Under the pieces are notes generated by a model. It made no database searches, had not been told where the DNA came from, and saw only the letters and a program-made list of their open reading frames with translations. A DNA stretch of 35,095 bases. Origin: an uncultured Acidimicrobiales bacterium (GTDB taxonomy: Bacteria; Actinomycetota; Acidimicrobiia; Acidimicrobiales; SHLQ01). Where the stretch lies: assembly GCA_937922235.1 (NCBI GenBank), contig CAKZVC010000009.1, positions 1 to 35,095 on the forward strand. Direction: 5' to 3'. The translations under genes were made by a program, and so were the position numbers. Of this stretch, positions 16,701-23,437 are shown piece by piece. Each line of letters starts with the position of its first letter. Positions within the stretch are counted from its first letter, which is position 1.

Positions 16701-16990
16701 TCGAGCTCGTCCGCAAGGCCGCGGCAACGGCAGGAGTGCGACTGATCGAGTCGGACCAGGCCACCGAATCCGAGGCCGACTTTGGTGTTCGCCTGGCGCA
16801 TTTCGCTATCGAACGACTGCGGGTGGTGGGTGATGAGGTTTCGCCCGAAATCTACTCAATCGCCAATGCGGCAGGCATCCATATTGCTAACGCGCCGGTG
16901 TCACCCGTTGGCCGCATCGAACTGCTGCACTACGTGCGAGAGCAAGCGATCAGCAAGACACTGCATCGATTTGGAAATCTCGTCACCTAG
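13730..16990 (+). CDS. putA: Bifunctional proline dehydrogenase / L-glutamate-gamma-semialdehyde dehydrogenase
   Basis: The 1086-residue protein oxidises proline to glutamate in two steps. The FAD-linked proline dehydrogenase domain occupies roughly residues 60-450, with VSVKISAV, VRLVKGAN (285-292), YKRCLDWLL and FEMLQGMA. The NAD-dependent aldehyde dehydrogenase domain follows (about 500-960), with VPPWNFPVAIPTGG, FAETSGKNSLII and the catalytic Cys744 in GHAGQKCSAAS, then ECFGPVLG. There is no N-terminal ribbon-helix-helix, so this PutA is not its own repressor; regulation probably falls to the divergent PAS-AraC protein. The C-terminal ~120 residues form an extra domain. The start at 13730 gives a normal N-terminus; an open extension to 13571 overlaps the regulator gene. 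Confidence 0.95.
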   Translation: MSADALADPAVALVEEWLRSAPRHETPESAETMSQLEDIVTNDDGVGFVMQFVDRVVRPDDNSVAADQLAAVVKERRLPDFLTGIDKTLLRSGATLGPLLPGIVLPLARRRMRSIVGHLVAPAEPKRLAEHLARNRGDGFALNVNLLGEAVLGEREAKRRLDELLTLVAQPDIDYVSVKISAVASQLNHYAHDDSLRRVTEKLRILVEASAAASPPTFINFDMEEYHDLDLTLAAFMSVLSEPHLAAVDAGIVLQAYLPDAFPALQTLVAWANERHASSGGQVKVRLVKGANLAMEKVDAAIHGWEQAPYDSKVESDANYKRCLDWLLTPERMSGVRLGLASHNLFDVAWTHLLAADRRVSSRVQFEMLQGMAPAQALTVRETTEAGAGDVSPMLLYTPAVADADFDVAISYLFRRLEETASDDNFLRHLFDLAPGSTAFAEQEAIFRTSLAQRNDVSTGPRRTQDRLAEPVPPYRVGEPFVNEPETDPTLANNQKWIAQVMATDPAPVRTPVLDSIAKVETALANAIIAQQQWGQTPKSERQAILHRAAHEIAVRQGELIATMVAEGNKTFVQADVEIAEAIDFARYYGDAAVELDAVDADFTPLGVVAVVPPWNFPVAIPTGGVMASLAAGNAVLFKPAPETPRCAELVAEACWAAGVPKDILQFTQVPENEVGQHLITSVDAVILTGASETADLFRSWKPDLRLFAETSGKNSLIITPNADIDLAVADLVQSAFGHAGQKCSAASLGILVGDVYDSPRVRRQLIDAVESIEVGPATAIETTMGPLIGELNNRLERGLTTLDSGESWVVQPKRHELDGKILWSPGVRDGVTQGSWYHSTECFGPVLGLMFAKDLDEAIAIQNSSDFGLTGGIHSLDPAELDQWTDEVEVGNGYINRVITGAIVQRQPFGGWKRSSVGPGAKAGGPNYVAQLGTWSSDIDRADDFAEQWATHFAIEHDPTDLFCESNIFRYRPSPAVGFRIQPNATEREIELVRKAAATAGVRLIESDQATESEADFGVRLAHFAIERLRVVGDEVSPEIYSIANAAGIHIANAPVSPVGRIELLHYVREQAISKTLHRFGNLVT

Positions 16991-17065
16991 GTCAGCCGGA
17001 CCTACTTTGGGATCTGTGCCCAAACACACTTAAGCGAGCTCTCCCGGCCGCCGAAACTTCGGGAT

Positions 17066-17959
17066 ATGGAAATCGAGGATCATGAATATGAGCGACTGCT
17101 CCACCGGTCGCGCCTCATGGACCTCGCGCAGGACGTGCTGATCGTTCTGGACTCTGCGGGACACATTCTCGATGTCAACGAAGCCGCAGCAAAACTGCAC
17201 GGCACGACGATCGAAGACCTTCTTGGGACTGCCGTCATCGAGCTCTTGCAACCGGAAAGCGCTGATGTGATGGTCGAGACGGCCGCAGCGATGTATCTCG
17301 CCGGCGAAGACACGACCGACAGCATGCATCTCACGGCGTATCGTCACGATGGTGAGCTCGTCCACCTCGAGCTTCGGGTGAGCTTCTCGTACAGCGATCA
17401 GAAGTACTACGTCGTCGAGCGCAACGTCACCGAGCACTTCGAACGCACGCAGAAGTTGGAGGAGCTGTCGGAGATCTTGCAGGTGCAAGCCATTACCGAC
17501 ACGCTCACAGGTGTGCCGAACCGCGCTGGCTTCGACCAAGAGATGCAACGCATCGAAGACGAAGACTTGGAGGCCTGGCTCATCATCATGGATGTTGATG
17601 CCTTCAAGTCGATCAACGACACCTACGGACACGTCGTAGGAGACACCTTGCTGCAGACCCTCGCCGAGGAGCTTCAGTCGATTGCGAAGCCCGACGACCT
17701 GATCGCCCGTATCGGCGGCGATGAGTTCGCCATCATCACGCGAGACACCGACGAGCTCGGTTTTCAGCGTCGCCTCAGCCGCATTCGAGCGCTGGTGAAC
17801 CGCACGTTCGAAGTCGAGGAAGGCCTGGAGATCGCATCGAGCAGTTCGCTCGGCGCATCCCAACGAGAGCCGGGCGAGACAATCGCCAACTGGCTGCGCC
17901 GCTCCGATCGAAACATGTACGAGAACAAGGCCGAGAACCGCCGCTCGACTGCGGCCTAG
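17066..17959 (+). CDS. PAS-GGDEF diguanylate cyclase
   Basis: The 297-residue cytosolic protein has a PAS sensor domain (about 13-125; LMDLAQDVLIVLDSAGHILDVNEAA), a short coiled linker and a GGDEF domain (about 140-290). The catalytic signature GGDEF is intact at 217-221, and the DTLTGVPNRAGF and MDVDAFKSINDTYGH substrate and metal segments are present. It should make cyclic di-GMP. The product-inhibition site normally found five residues before GGDEF (RxxD) reads KPDD (208-211), so classical feedback inhibition may be lost. No ribosome binding site stands out before the ATG. The gene is separate from putA (75 bp gap) and convergent with the ABC exporter operon. Confidence 0.93.
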   Translation: MEIEDHEYERLLHRSRLMDLAQDVLIVLDSAGHILDVNEAAAKLHGTTIEDLLGTAVIELLQPESADVMVETAAAMYLAGEDTTDSMHLTAYRHDGELVHLELRVSFSYSDQKYYVVERNVTEHFERTQKLEELSEILQVQAITDTLTGVPNRAGFDQEMQRIEDEDLEAWLIIMDVDAFKSINDTYGHVVGDTLLQTLAEELQSIAKPDDLIARIGGDEFAIITRDTDELGFQRRLSRIRALVNRTFEVEEGLEIASSSSLGASQREPGETIANWLRRSDRNMYENKAENRRSTAA

Positions 17960-17965
17960 CCAACG

Positions 17966-18730
17966 TCATACGTCGGCCTGCTCGAATCGCCACAGCGATA
18001 GTGCGACCGCGGCGATGGCGTAGCTGACGAGCAGAAGGCCAGCTGGTACCTGGTCGAGTAGTGAACCAGGGTCATTGGTGAGCGCAATGCCTGACGCCCC
18101 TGGAAACCACTTCCCGAAGCTGGGTGCGCCAACGATGGCGATCGGCTCGATCACCAACAGCCACGCAAGCGTTCCTCCGATGGCGGCTGGTTGGTTTCCG
18201 ACGAGCATGCCGATGGCAACGCCCAACACCGCAAAGAGCGGAGCGGCGATGATCACTCCGACGAGTGCGTCTCGGACGAACGGCGACCCGACATCGAAGG
18301 ACTCACCGTTCGCCGCGTAGTACGCGGTGGCGCCAACCACTGCGGTGATCGCTCCGAGTAGTCCGTACAGGAATCCGGTTTGTGCGGCGGTGATCGCTTT
18401 CGCACACAGCGCAACGGCTCGGTTCGGTTCGCTGAGGAGGCGCTGGTCCATGAGCCCGAAGCGAAGGTCGGTGGTGGAGGAATAGAGCCCGGCCAAGATC
18501 GAGAAGATCAGCGTCGGCACCGTCGATGCGTGCATTGCCAGTTGCACGATGCTGTCGTCGGTGATGTCGTCAACAGCTGCAAGGTTCGCGACCACAGAGA
18601 GCACAGCCATCACGATCGACATCACGAGCAACAGCCTTGCTGCCGGGGTAGCCAGTGCGGTCAACCGTTCGGCTCGTGCGGCCGATGCCAATCGCTCGAC
18701 GGTTCGTGGCGCCGTTGTGGTCGTGGTCAT
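17966..18730 (-). CDS. ABC-2 type transporter permease
   Basis: The 254-residue membrane protein has about six hydrophobic helices (LLLVMSIVMAVLSVV, IFSILAGLY, FLYGLLGAITAVVGA, LVGVIIAAPLFAVLGVAIGMLVG, GGTLAWLLVIEPIAIVG, AGLLLVSYAIAAVALS). This is typical of the membrane half of ABC-2 exporters for drugs, lipids or peptides. Its start overlaps the stop of the ATPase gene by four bases (ATGA), so the two are translationally coupled and form one transporter. The substrate is unknown. Expression is probably controlled by the divergent TetR regulator. Confidence 0.85.
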   Translation of the reverse strand: MTTTTTAPRTVERLASAARAERLTALATPAARLLLVMSIVMAVLSVVANLAAVDDITDDSIVQLAMHASTVPTLIFSILAGLYSSTTDLRFGLMDQRLLSEPNRAVALCAKAITAAQTGFLYGLLGAITAVVGATAYYAANGESFDVGSPFVRDALVGVIIAAPLFAVLGVAIGMLVGNQPAAIGGTLAWLLVIEPIAIVGAPSFGKWFPGASGIALTNDPGSLLDQVPAGLLLVSYAIAAVALSLWRFEQADV

Positions 18731-19452
18731 GACACCTCCCGAAGATTCACAGCGTCGAGTGAGAAGACGGCGTCCTCGAGACGCGATGTGCCAGTGCGGC
18801 GCAGGAGCTCGTCTGCAGGTTCGCTCGCAGTGATGTGGCCCTGCTCGATCACGACGACGTGGTCGACGATCGTCGAGAGCTCGGCCAGCTGGTGGGTTGA
18901 GACGAAGACGGCAGCCCCGTCATCGGCCCGGTCGCGCAGGAGCTCACGTAACCATCGAACCCCGGACGGGTCGAGGCCGCTCGCCGGTTCGTCGAGCACG
19001 AGGATTGGTGGGTCGGTGAGTAGTGCTGCTGCGAGCGCGAGCCGTTGCTTCATCCCCGTCGAGTAGGTGCTCACCCGGCGGTCGCTTGCATCGCCCAAGC
19101 CGACCATGTCGAGAACACGGTCGACGTGGCTGCGCCTCAAACGAATGCCCGCGGCGATCATCGTGAGGTGCCGCCGCGCTGAGAGACCAGGGTGAGCGCC
19201 AAGGCGGTTGAGCGCCGAGCCAACAACATGACGGGGGACAGGGTGCGACCCGTACTCGGTGCCGTCGATCAGCACGGTTCCGGCGGTGGGGCGAGTGAGG
19301 CCAAGTGACATTCGCATCGTCGTTGTCTTGCCCGAGCCGTTTCCTCCGATGAAGCCGGTCACGGCGCCGAAGGGAACGTTGAAGCTCGCGTTGTTGACGG
19401 CATGAACGGTGTCGAACTGCTTCGACAACTCCCGGACCTCGAGGGCACTCAT
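18727..19452 (-). CDS. ABC transporter ATP-binding protein (ABC-2 exporter type)
   Basis: The protein has 241 residues from the ATG at 19452, which overlaps the upstream small gene as ATGA. A longer reading frame exists but lies within that gene. Walker A is GGNGSGKTTT, the signature is YSTGMKQRLAL, Walker B is ILVLDEPASGLDPSG and the switch histidine is in VFVSTHQLAE. The Q-loop region reads ALNRLGAHPGLSARRHL, without an obvious glutamine, a pattern seen in some drug/lantibiotic exporter ATPases. It powers the permease encoded just downstream. Confidence 0.93.
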   Translation of the reverse strand: MSALEVRELSKQFDTVHAVNNASFNVPFGAVTGFIGGNGSGKTTTMRMSLGLTRPTAGTVLIDGTEYGSHPVPRHVVGSALNRLGAHPGLSARRHLTMIAAGIRLRRSHVDRVLDMVGLGDASDRRVSTYSTGMKQRLALAAALLTDPPILVLDEPASGLDPSGVRWLRELLRDRADDGAAVFVSTHQLAELSTIVDHVVVIEQGHITASEPADELLRRTGTSRLEDAVFSLDAVNLREVS

Positions 19453-19667
19453 TGGTTGGCTCCATCGCTCGATCCGGCGCTGCGCACGAGCAACGCACCA
19501 AGCCCGACTGCGGCATGGACTGCGGCCACGGTCGCGATTGCATACGCGCCGGTGTGCATGGTGATGAACAGCGTGAAGGCACCTCCGATCAGGAGGACGA
19601 GCGGTAGATGGGCCTTGACTTGTTGCCACGTTGAGGGAGACTCTGGGGGAGAGTTATCGAACATCAT
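19449..19667 (-). CDS. Small two-helix membrane protein of the ABC operon
   Basis: The 72-residue protein has two hydrophobic segments (LPLVLLIGGAFTLFITMHT and YAIATVAAVHAAVGLGALLV) separated by a short turn. It is coupled to the ATPase gene through an ATGA overlap, which argues strongly that it is a real gene. It resembles 2TM/DUF1707-neighbour type small membrane proteins, but I cannot name a family. It may be an accessory subunit of the exporter or a membrane sensor. Its start (ATGATG at 19667-19662) faces the TetR gene across 102 bp. Confidence 0.75.
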   Translation of the reverse strand: MMFDNSPPESPSTWQQVKAHLPLVLLIGGAFTLFITMHTGAYAIATVAAVHAAVGLGALLVRSAGSSDGANQ

Positions 19668-19721
19668 GTTCTGAACCGTACGGATGTGCCGAAGTGGTAT
19701 CCAGAGACAGAATCGCCCTGG

Positions 19722-19737
19722 TGTTCGTTACCGAACA
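19722..19737. promoter_or_regulatory. Candidate TetR operator
   Basis: A 16-base inverted repeat, TGTTCG-TTAC-CGAACA (6-bp arms, 4-base spacer), lies in the 102-bp gap between the ABC operon and the divergent TetR gene, 32 bases before the TetR start. Size and place fit a TetR-family operator acting on both directions. The link is inferred. Confidence 0.5.
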
Positions 19738-19769
19738 GATCCGTCAAAGTGTCCGAAAGGACGAGCGAC

Positions 19770-20294
19770 ATGCCGAACGATCGAATTGACCCGAGAGTCA
19801 CCCGCACGAAGAACGTGCTTGGCGATGGCCTGTTCGAGCTGCTGCAGCACAACCGGTGGGAGAAGATCCGGGTGCAAGACATCCTCGATCACACCGGCAT
19901 CAGCAGGTCGGCGTTCTACGCCCACTACGGAAACAAGTTCGAACTGCTTATCGATCGTGTTCCAAAGCTCGAGCTGTCGTTCGACGGTGAGAAGCCGTCG
20001 TTCCTCGAGTTGTTCGAGCACGTGAACGAACAGGCCGAGTTCCTTCGAAGACTCCTCGGGCAAGAAGGCATCGGCACCGACATTCTGGCCGACACCCACC
20101 GGTCGCTCGTGGCCAGCTGGTCGGACTACCTCGCAAAGACCGAGCATGCGGATGATTGGATGCTGCCCGAGATCTTGACCGGGAGCCTGCTGACTGCGAT
20201 CAAGGCCTACGTCGCGCAGCGGACACGCGAGGAACCGGCGGACGTGTCGCGACGATTCGATGACTACATGGAGCGGGTGCTCGCCATCGGTTAG
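19770..20294 (+). CDS. TetR/AcrR family transcriptional regulator
   Basis: The protein has 174 residues from the ATG at 19770, which has GAAAGGA 8-15 bases upstream; an in-frame start further left lacks this. The N-terminal helix-turn-helix is clear (VLGDGLFELLQHNRWEKIRVQDILDHTGISRSAFYAHYGNKFEL), with the family's 'FYAHYGNK' recognition end. The C-terminal ligand-binding helices are divergent, as usual. It faces the small membrane protein/ABC exporter operon and probably represses it until a toxic ligand binds. Its stop overlaps the stop of the convergent methyltransferase gene. Confidence 0.88.
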   Translation: MPNDRIDPRVTRTKNVLGDGLFELLQHNRWEKIRVQDILDHTGISRSAFYAHYGNKFELLIDRVPKLELSFDGEKPSFLELFEHVNEQAEFLRRLLGQEGIGTDILADTHRSLVASWSDYLAKTEHADDWMLPEILTGSLLTAIKAYVAQRTREEPADVSRRFDDYMERVLAIG

Positions 20295-20956
20295 GCGCGT
20301 TCAGCCTCGATCACGATCGATGGACGGCCAGCGATGTCGTCATGGCCGGCGAAGACCACACGCTGCCCTGCCGACGAACACGCCGCCGAGACCTGGTCGG
20401 GATCGACTGTGTGGAAGTGATGACTGTGCTCGTCATCCCTCTTCGACCCAAAGCTCTCGAAGTCGGGATGCGAAGGATTGTCGAACTCTTCGTCCACAAG
20501 AAGCACACGACCACCCGGCGCCAGCACACGAGCGAGCTCAGCAATGCCATCGTCGATGCTCATCCAGTGGTGCATGGTGTTGACGGCCCACGCGGCATCG
20601 ACCGAGCCCGAGGCAACGGTTGTGGCTTCGGCGGTACCATCAACGATCTGCACTCGGCCTGACCCGCGTGCCATGCGGCTGCGGAGCCCGAGAATCGTTC
20701 GCATGTAGTTGGTCGGCTCGATCGCCATGACCGTGCAACCCGACGCCGCGGCGACCATCGTTCCCGCACCGATGCCGGCGCCGATGTCCATCACCGTCTC
20801 GCCAGACTGCGGACCGATTCGCCCAACCACGGCAGTGTTCACGTCCGACTTCCACATCTGCGGAGCGAACCGCAAGTACCGCAACATGCCTTTGAGGCCT
20901 TGGTCATGTTCGTGACCGTGCGAGTGGTGATCGTGGGAATGATCGTCGTGCGACAT
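20291..20956 (-). CDS. SAM-dependent methyltransferase with His-rich N-terminus
   Basis: The protein has 221 residues from the ATG at 20956. The first 17 residues (MSHDDHSHDHHSHGHEH) contain eight histidines, which suggests metal binding (Zn, Ni, Co or Cu). A class I methyltransferase domain follows: motif I ETVMDIGAGIGAGTMVAAA, acidic strand VMAIEPTNYMR, SVDAAWAVNTMHHW and LAPGGRVLLVDEEF. More His and Asp residues occur near the C-terminus (DDEHSHHFHTVDPD). Substrate unknown; a metal- or metalloid-related role is an inference from composition only. A longer frame to 21043 adds no conserved sequence. Confidence 0.82.
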   Translation of the reverse strand: MSHDDHSHDHHSHGHEHDQGLKGMLRYLRFAPQMWKSDVNTAVVGRIGPQSGETVMDIGAGIGAGTMVAAASGCTVMAIEPTNYMRTILGLRSRMARGSGRVQIVDGTAEATTVASGSVDAAWAVNTMHHWMSIDDGIAELARVLAPGGRVLLVDEEFDNPSHPDFESFGSKRDDEHSHHFHTVDPDQVSAACSSAGQRVVFAGHDDIAGRPSIVIEAERA

Positions 20957-21056
20957 GACGTCAGTCTTGCAGCAGTTTGCTGGCCGTGAGATGGCAACTG
21001 CGTTTGTGGTCACGGCCACGTTGGTGCAACCCACGACGGTCACTAGCCTCGTCCAC

Positions 21057-21146
21057 GGAAGGTTGCCAGAGCGGACGAATGGGGCGGCCTCGAAAGCCGT
21101 TGTAGCCTTCGGGTTACCGAGGGTTCGAATCCCTCACCTTCCGCCA
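21057..21146 (+). tRNA. tRNA-Ser (anticodon CGA)
   Basis: This is a complete 90-base class II tRNA including an encoded CCA. The acceptor arm GGAAGGT pairs with ACCTTCC, followed by discriminator G and CCA. The anticodon stem CGGC/GCCG encloses the loop CTCGAAA, giving anticodon CGA, which reads UCG. A long variable arm (about 20 bases) is typical of tRNA-Ser. The T arm contains GGTTCGAATCC. A strong hairpin terminator follows 12 bases downstream. Confidence 0.96.
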
Positions 21147-21157
21147 ATTTTTCGTGG

Positions 21158-21248
21158 CCGAGGCCGCCCCGATGGGGCGGCCTCGCTGCGTTTTCGAGAG
21201 CTGTTGTAGGTCGGGCGGCTGGACAGGTCAGTGTTCAGTGAGGGGCAC
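21158..21248. repeat. Direct repeat, copy 1 (downstream of tRNA-Ser)
   Basis: About 90 bases closely match 22141-22232 in the same orientation: the terminator hairpin, then CTGCGTTTTC.AGAGCTGTTG, TAGGTCGGG, and a decaying end around TTCAGTGAGGG.CACT. The first ~60 bases differ at only a few positions, mostly in the hairpin loop. The repeat does not include the tRNA 3' end itself. Confidence 0.85.
21159..21194 (+). terminator. Intrinsic terminator of tRNA-Ser
   Basis: A 12-bp perfect stem (CGAGGCCGCCCC at 21159-21170, GGGGCGGCCTCG at 21174-21185) with a 3-base loop is followed within 6 bases by TTTT. It ends the tRNA transcript. The stem is symmetrical and may also work leftward. Confidence 0.85.
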
Positions 21249-21575
21249 TATTTGATGATTCCTAGCTCCTCGCACAACGAGCGCACTTCTATGGTCCACC
21301 TACGCTCGAGGGGCCGCAATCTGTAAGGAGTTCCGGCCTCGGGCCGAGATGTAGCAGCTCTTCTGACGTCGACATCGCTACCAATCGGTACCTGGAGTAA
21401 GAGATGTAGAACACATATCCAAAAGCGCAGGCTGAAGCGCACGACGGAACCTGATCGCGATGGATGGGTCCGGTAGTGGCGGCCAGCCCGCGCCGATGAA
21501 GAACACACAAGTACTTGCAAGAACTCCTCACTCATACTACAAATGTGCAATTACTACCCATTAAAGGAGTGGCGT
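21195..21575. other. Gene-poor stretch between the tRNA terminator and the Cys-rich secreted protein gene
   Basis: This stretch holds the rest of direct repeat 1 and about 320 bases with no convincing gene. On the minus strand a short frame ending at 21248 reads RPLERRWTIEVRSLCEELGIIK at its C-terminus, and an overlapping frame starts MSTSEELLHLG near 21379. The two could be pieces of one decayed gene broken by a frameshift, but the evidence is weak. Base composition here is closer to 50% GC than its surroundings. Confidence 0.4.
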
Positions 21576-22112
21576 GTGAGCAACGAGATTCTTCAAAGTA
21601 GAGAAAAGGAACAGGCAAGGGGTGACAACTTGTCGAGACTTAGGAGAAGGCGTAGATCGCTACAGGCTCTGTCCTTTGTCCTCATTGTGGCGATGATTTC
21701 GGTTTCGCTCACGGTTCCGTCATCTTCGGTCGAAGAATCAGCTCTTGGCGCGGTCATCCCTGATGGGGTGTCCGAGGCCGTCTTCGCTGGCGCGGCCGAT
21801 GCTGGCTGCTACTACACCTCGTATGGGCGACAGTGCAACACGACGTACAAAGTCAAGCAGTGCTTCACATACGGCTACAACGCCTGCCCAAGTAGCGTCG
21901 ACTCAGGGGTATGGATGTGGGCCTTCATTGGTGGTTGCACCGGCGGGCTAGTAACGATGTCGGGAAAGTGGGACCCGAATACGAGGACAAGGGTCCGTAT
22001 CAAGGCCCCGAAGCGCGTGCAAGACTGGACGACGACTGGAGCGAAAGTTGTGCTTCGCGGTTGCATCGCCGGCGGCGCATGGAGCGTCGGGTGGGAGTAC
22101 TGGAGAAAGTAG
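21576..22112 (+). CDS. Small cysteine-rich secreted protein, function unknown
   Basis: The protein has 178 residues from the GTG at 21576, with AAAGGAG about 7 bases upstream. A long basic N-region (RLRRRRR) precedes a hydrophobic helix (ALSFVLIVAMISVSLTV), consistent with a signal peptide or a single anchor. The outer part has six cysteines in two sets: four closely spaced in a Tyr/Asn-rich stretch (GCYYTSYGRQC, VKQC, YNAC), and two within Gly/Trp-rich segments (WMWAFIGGCTGGLV, RGCIAGGAWSVGWEYW). The GG-rich hydrophobic segments resemble those of membrane-active peptides, but I recognise no family. A terminator follows 29 bases after the stop. The gene lies between two direct repeats next to a tRNA, which suggests recent acquisition. 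Confidence 0.7.
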   Translation: MSNEILQSREKEQARGDNLSRLRRRRRSLQALSFVLIVAMISVSLTVPSSSVEESALGAVIPDGVSEAVFAGAADAGCYYTSYGRQCNTTYKVKQCFTYGYNACPSSVDSGVWMWAFIGGCTGGLVTMSGKWDPNTRTRVRIKAPKRVQDWTTTGAKVVLRGCIAGGAWSVGWEYWRK

Positions 22113-22140
22113 AAGCTAGAGCCTGAAACGCTGGGTTCGT

Positions 22141-22232
22141 CCGAGGCCGCCCCATTGGGGCGGCCTCGCTGCGTTTTCAAGAGCTGTTGTAGGTCGGGGG
22201 GGTGGAGAGGTTGGTGGTTCAGCGAGGGACAC
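22141..22232. repeat. Direct repeat, copy 2
   Basis: This is the second copy of the ~90-base repeat found after tRNA-Ser at 21158-21248, in the same orientation and 983 bases away. It starts with the same hairpin and keeps CTGCGTTTTC, GAGCTGTTG and TAGGTCGGG. Together the two copies bracket the cysteine-rich secreted protein gene. Confidence 0.85.
22142..22177 (+). terminator. Intrinsic terminator after the Cys-rich protein gene
   Basis: The 12-bp stem (22142-22153 with 22157-22168, loop ATT) has the same sequence as the tRNA terminator stem and is followed by TTTT. It lies 29 bases after the stop of the upstream gene. Confidence 0.8.
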
Positions 22233-22274
22233 TTCGTGGGTCTAATAATTCTGCTTATGTGAGAGGCTCGTGTC

Positions 22275-23354
22275 ATGAACTTCGAAGTCTTGGCAAAGGA
22301 AGCGTCGACCGGAGAAAGCTATGCCGAGGCCCGCGCACGATTGTTGGAGATCACGCTCGAAATTCCCAAGCAGGCCCTTGACGCGACCCTGGCGCTCGCT
22401 CGTGAGACAGAGCCTCGTCACGTTGCACAGCGGCGTTCCATCGCCCGAGAAATGTGGTTGAACATGATTGCTTCGGGGTACTGGGACGTCGTGCGTGAAG
22501 CCTGCACCGACGAAGAAATTGTTAACTACATGGGTCGAGAACTGATCTTCTTGATCGGGAAGCTCGATGCGGCACAGGTGGATGAGTTCCTCGACAGTCT
22601 CGATCCTTCAGACTCACTCGCCGTCCAAGTGGGGAGCGAAATTAACCAAGAGCGGCTGATGAGATGGCACAGCAGCGGGGCTAGTGGTCTCCTTCTACAT
22701 GAGAAAGCTCGTCTCGCTGGCCTCCCAATCGGCTGGTTGCCAGACGAACTGCACCCTCTTGAACATGATCTTCGCTGCCAACTAATGCACTCAGGAGACC
22801 AGAGAATTCCTTCACGGGAACTAGAGCCGCGGGCAGAGAACAATCAAGTGGTTGGGACGTTGAGAGAAGTGCTGTCGCAACGTTCCCTCTTCCGAGATCG
22901 ACGACGCGTTGGCCGAGCGATCTATTCCGCGCACGAGCCAGCCATTTCGGAATCGAACGGTAAGGCTGAGGTGGCTTCTTTCGGATTTCAGGAAACCCGA
23001 AGTCGGACAAGCGAAGGCATCAACTACGACTGCGATGCCGTTGCGCTACAGCCGTTCCATGCGGTAGCCAAGCTGTTCGCTGTTAGCCCGGGTGCATATT
23101 CGTCATCTCGGAATGCTTGGGAGGCACGGTTCGCAATGGGGCAAGCACTCTCGGCCTTTGTTGGAGCGCAACAGTTCCCCTCGCGTACTTCGACCGGTGC
23201 GACGTTTCTTTCCATTCTCGAGCGCGTCCCAGAGTGTGAGTGGTTCGGCTTTCGCCCTGACCCCGAGTGGGCGTACGACGTTGCTTGGGATGTGGGCTTG
23301 CTCTGTATCGATGGCCCGACGGCGCTCGCCTTAGTTGTGACTGACACCGACTGA
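22275..23354 (+). CDS. Hypothetical protein, possibly DUF6183-like
   Basis: This is a soluble 359-residue protein without a signal peptide or membrane segment. The N-terminal ~130 residues look helical and repeat-like (EARARLLEITLEIPKQALDATLALARE), followed by a central region rich in Arg and Glu. The C-terminal half contains SPGAYSSSRNAWEARFAMGQALSAFVGAQ and ends WFGFRPDPEWAYDVAWDVGLLCIDG...LVVTDTD. This tail resembles what I recall of the DUF6183 family, but I cannot confirm it. No catalytic motif is visible. It lies in the accessory patch directly after direct repeat 2 and may be cargo of the same hot spot. Confidence 0.65.
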   Translation: MNFEVLAKEASTGESYAEARARLLEITLEIPKQALDATLALARETEPRHVAQRRSIAREMWLNMIASGYWDVVREACTDEEIVNYMGRELIFLIGKLDAAQVDEFLDSLDPSDSLAVQVGSEINQERLMRWHSSGASGLLLHEKARLAGLPIGWLPDELHPLEHDLRCQLMHSGDQRIPSRELEPRAENNQVVGTLREVLSQRSLFRDRRRVGRAIYSAHEPAISESNGKAEVASFGFQETRSRTSEGINYDCDAVALQPFHAVAKLFAVSPGAYSSSRNAWEARFAMGQALSAFVGAQQFPSRTSTGATFLSILERVPECEWFGFRPDPEWAYDVAWDVGLLCIDGPTALALVVTDTD

Positions 23355-23437
23355 CGAGCGCCCCGGTTGCGACCACGACGGCGCATGCCACGCATCCTTG
23401 TTAGCTTGCGATGCATCGCGACAGGGGGGCGAGCAGG

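Noticed and set aside
21248..21550. 100-codon minus-strand frame in the gap after tRNA-Ser
   Set aside because: Only its last ~30 residues look protein-like; there is no ribosome binding site and no family. A decayed gene remnant remains possible, and it is noted only as part of the gene-poor stretch.
21057..22232. Classical integrase attachment site at tRNA-Ser
   Set aside because: The direct repeats start 12 bases beyond the tRNA and do not duplicate its 3' end; no integrase gene is present.
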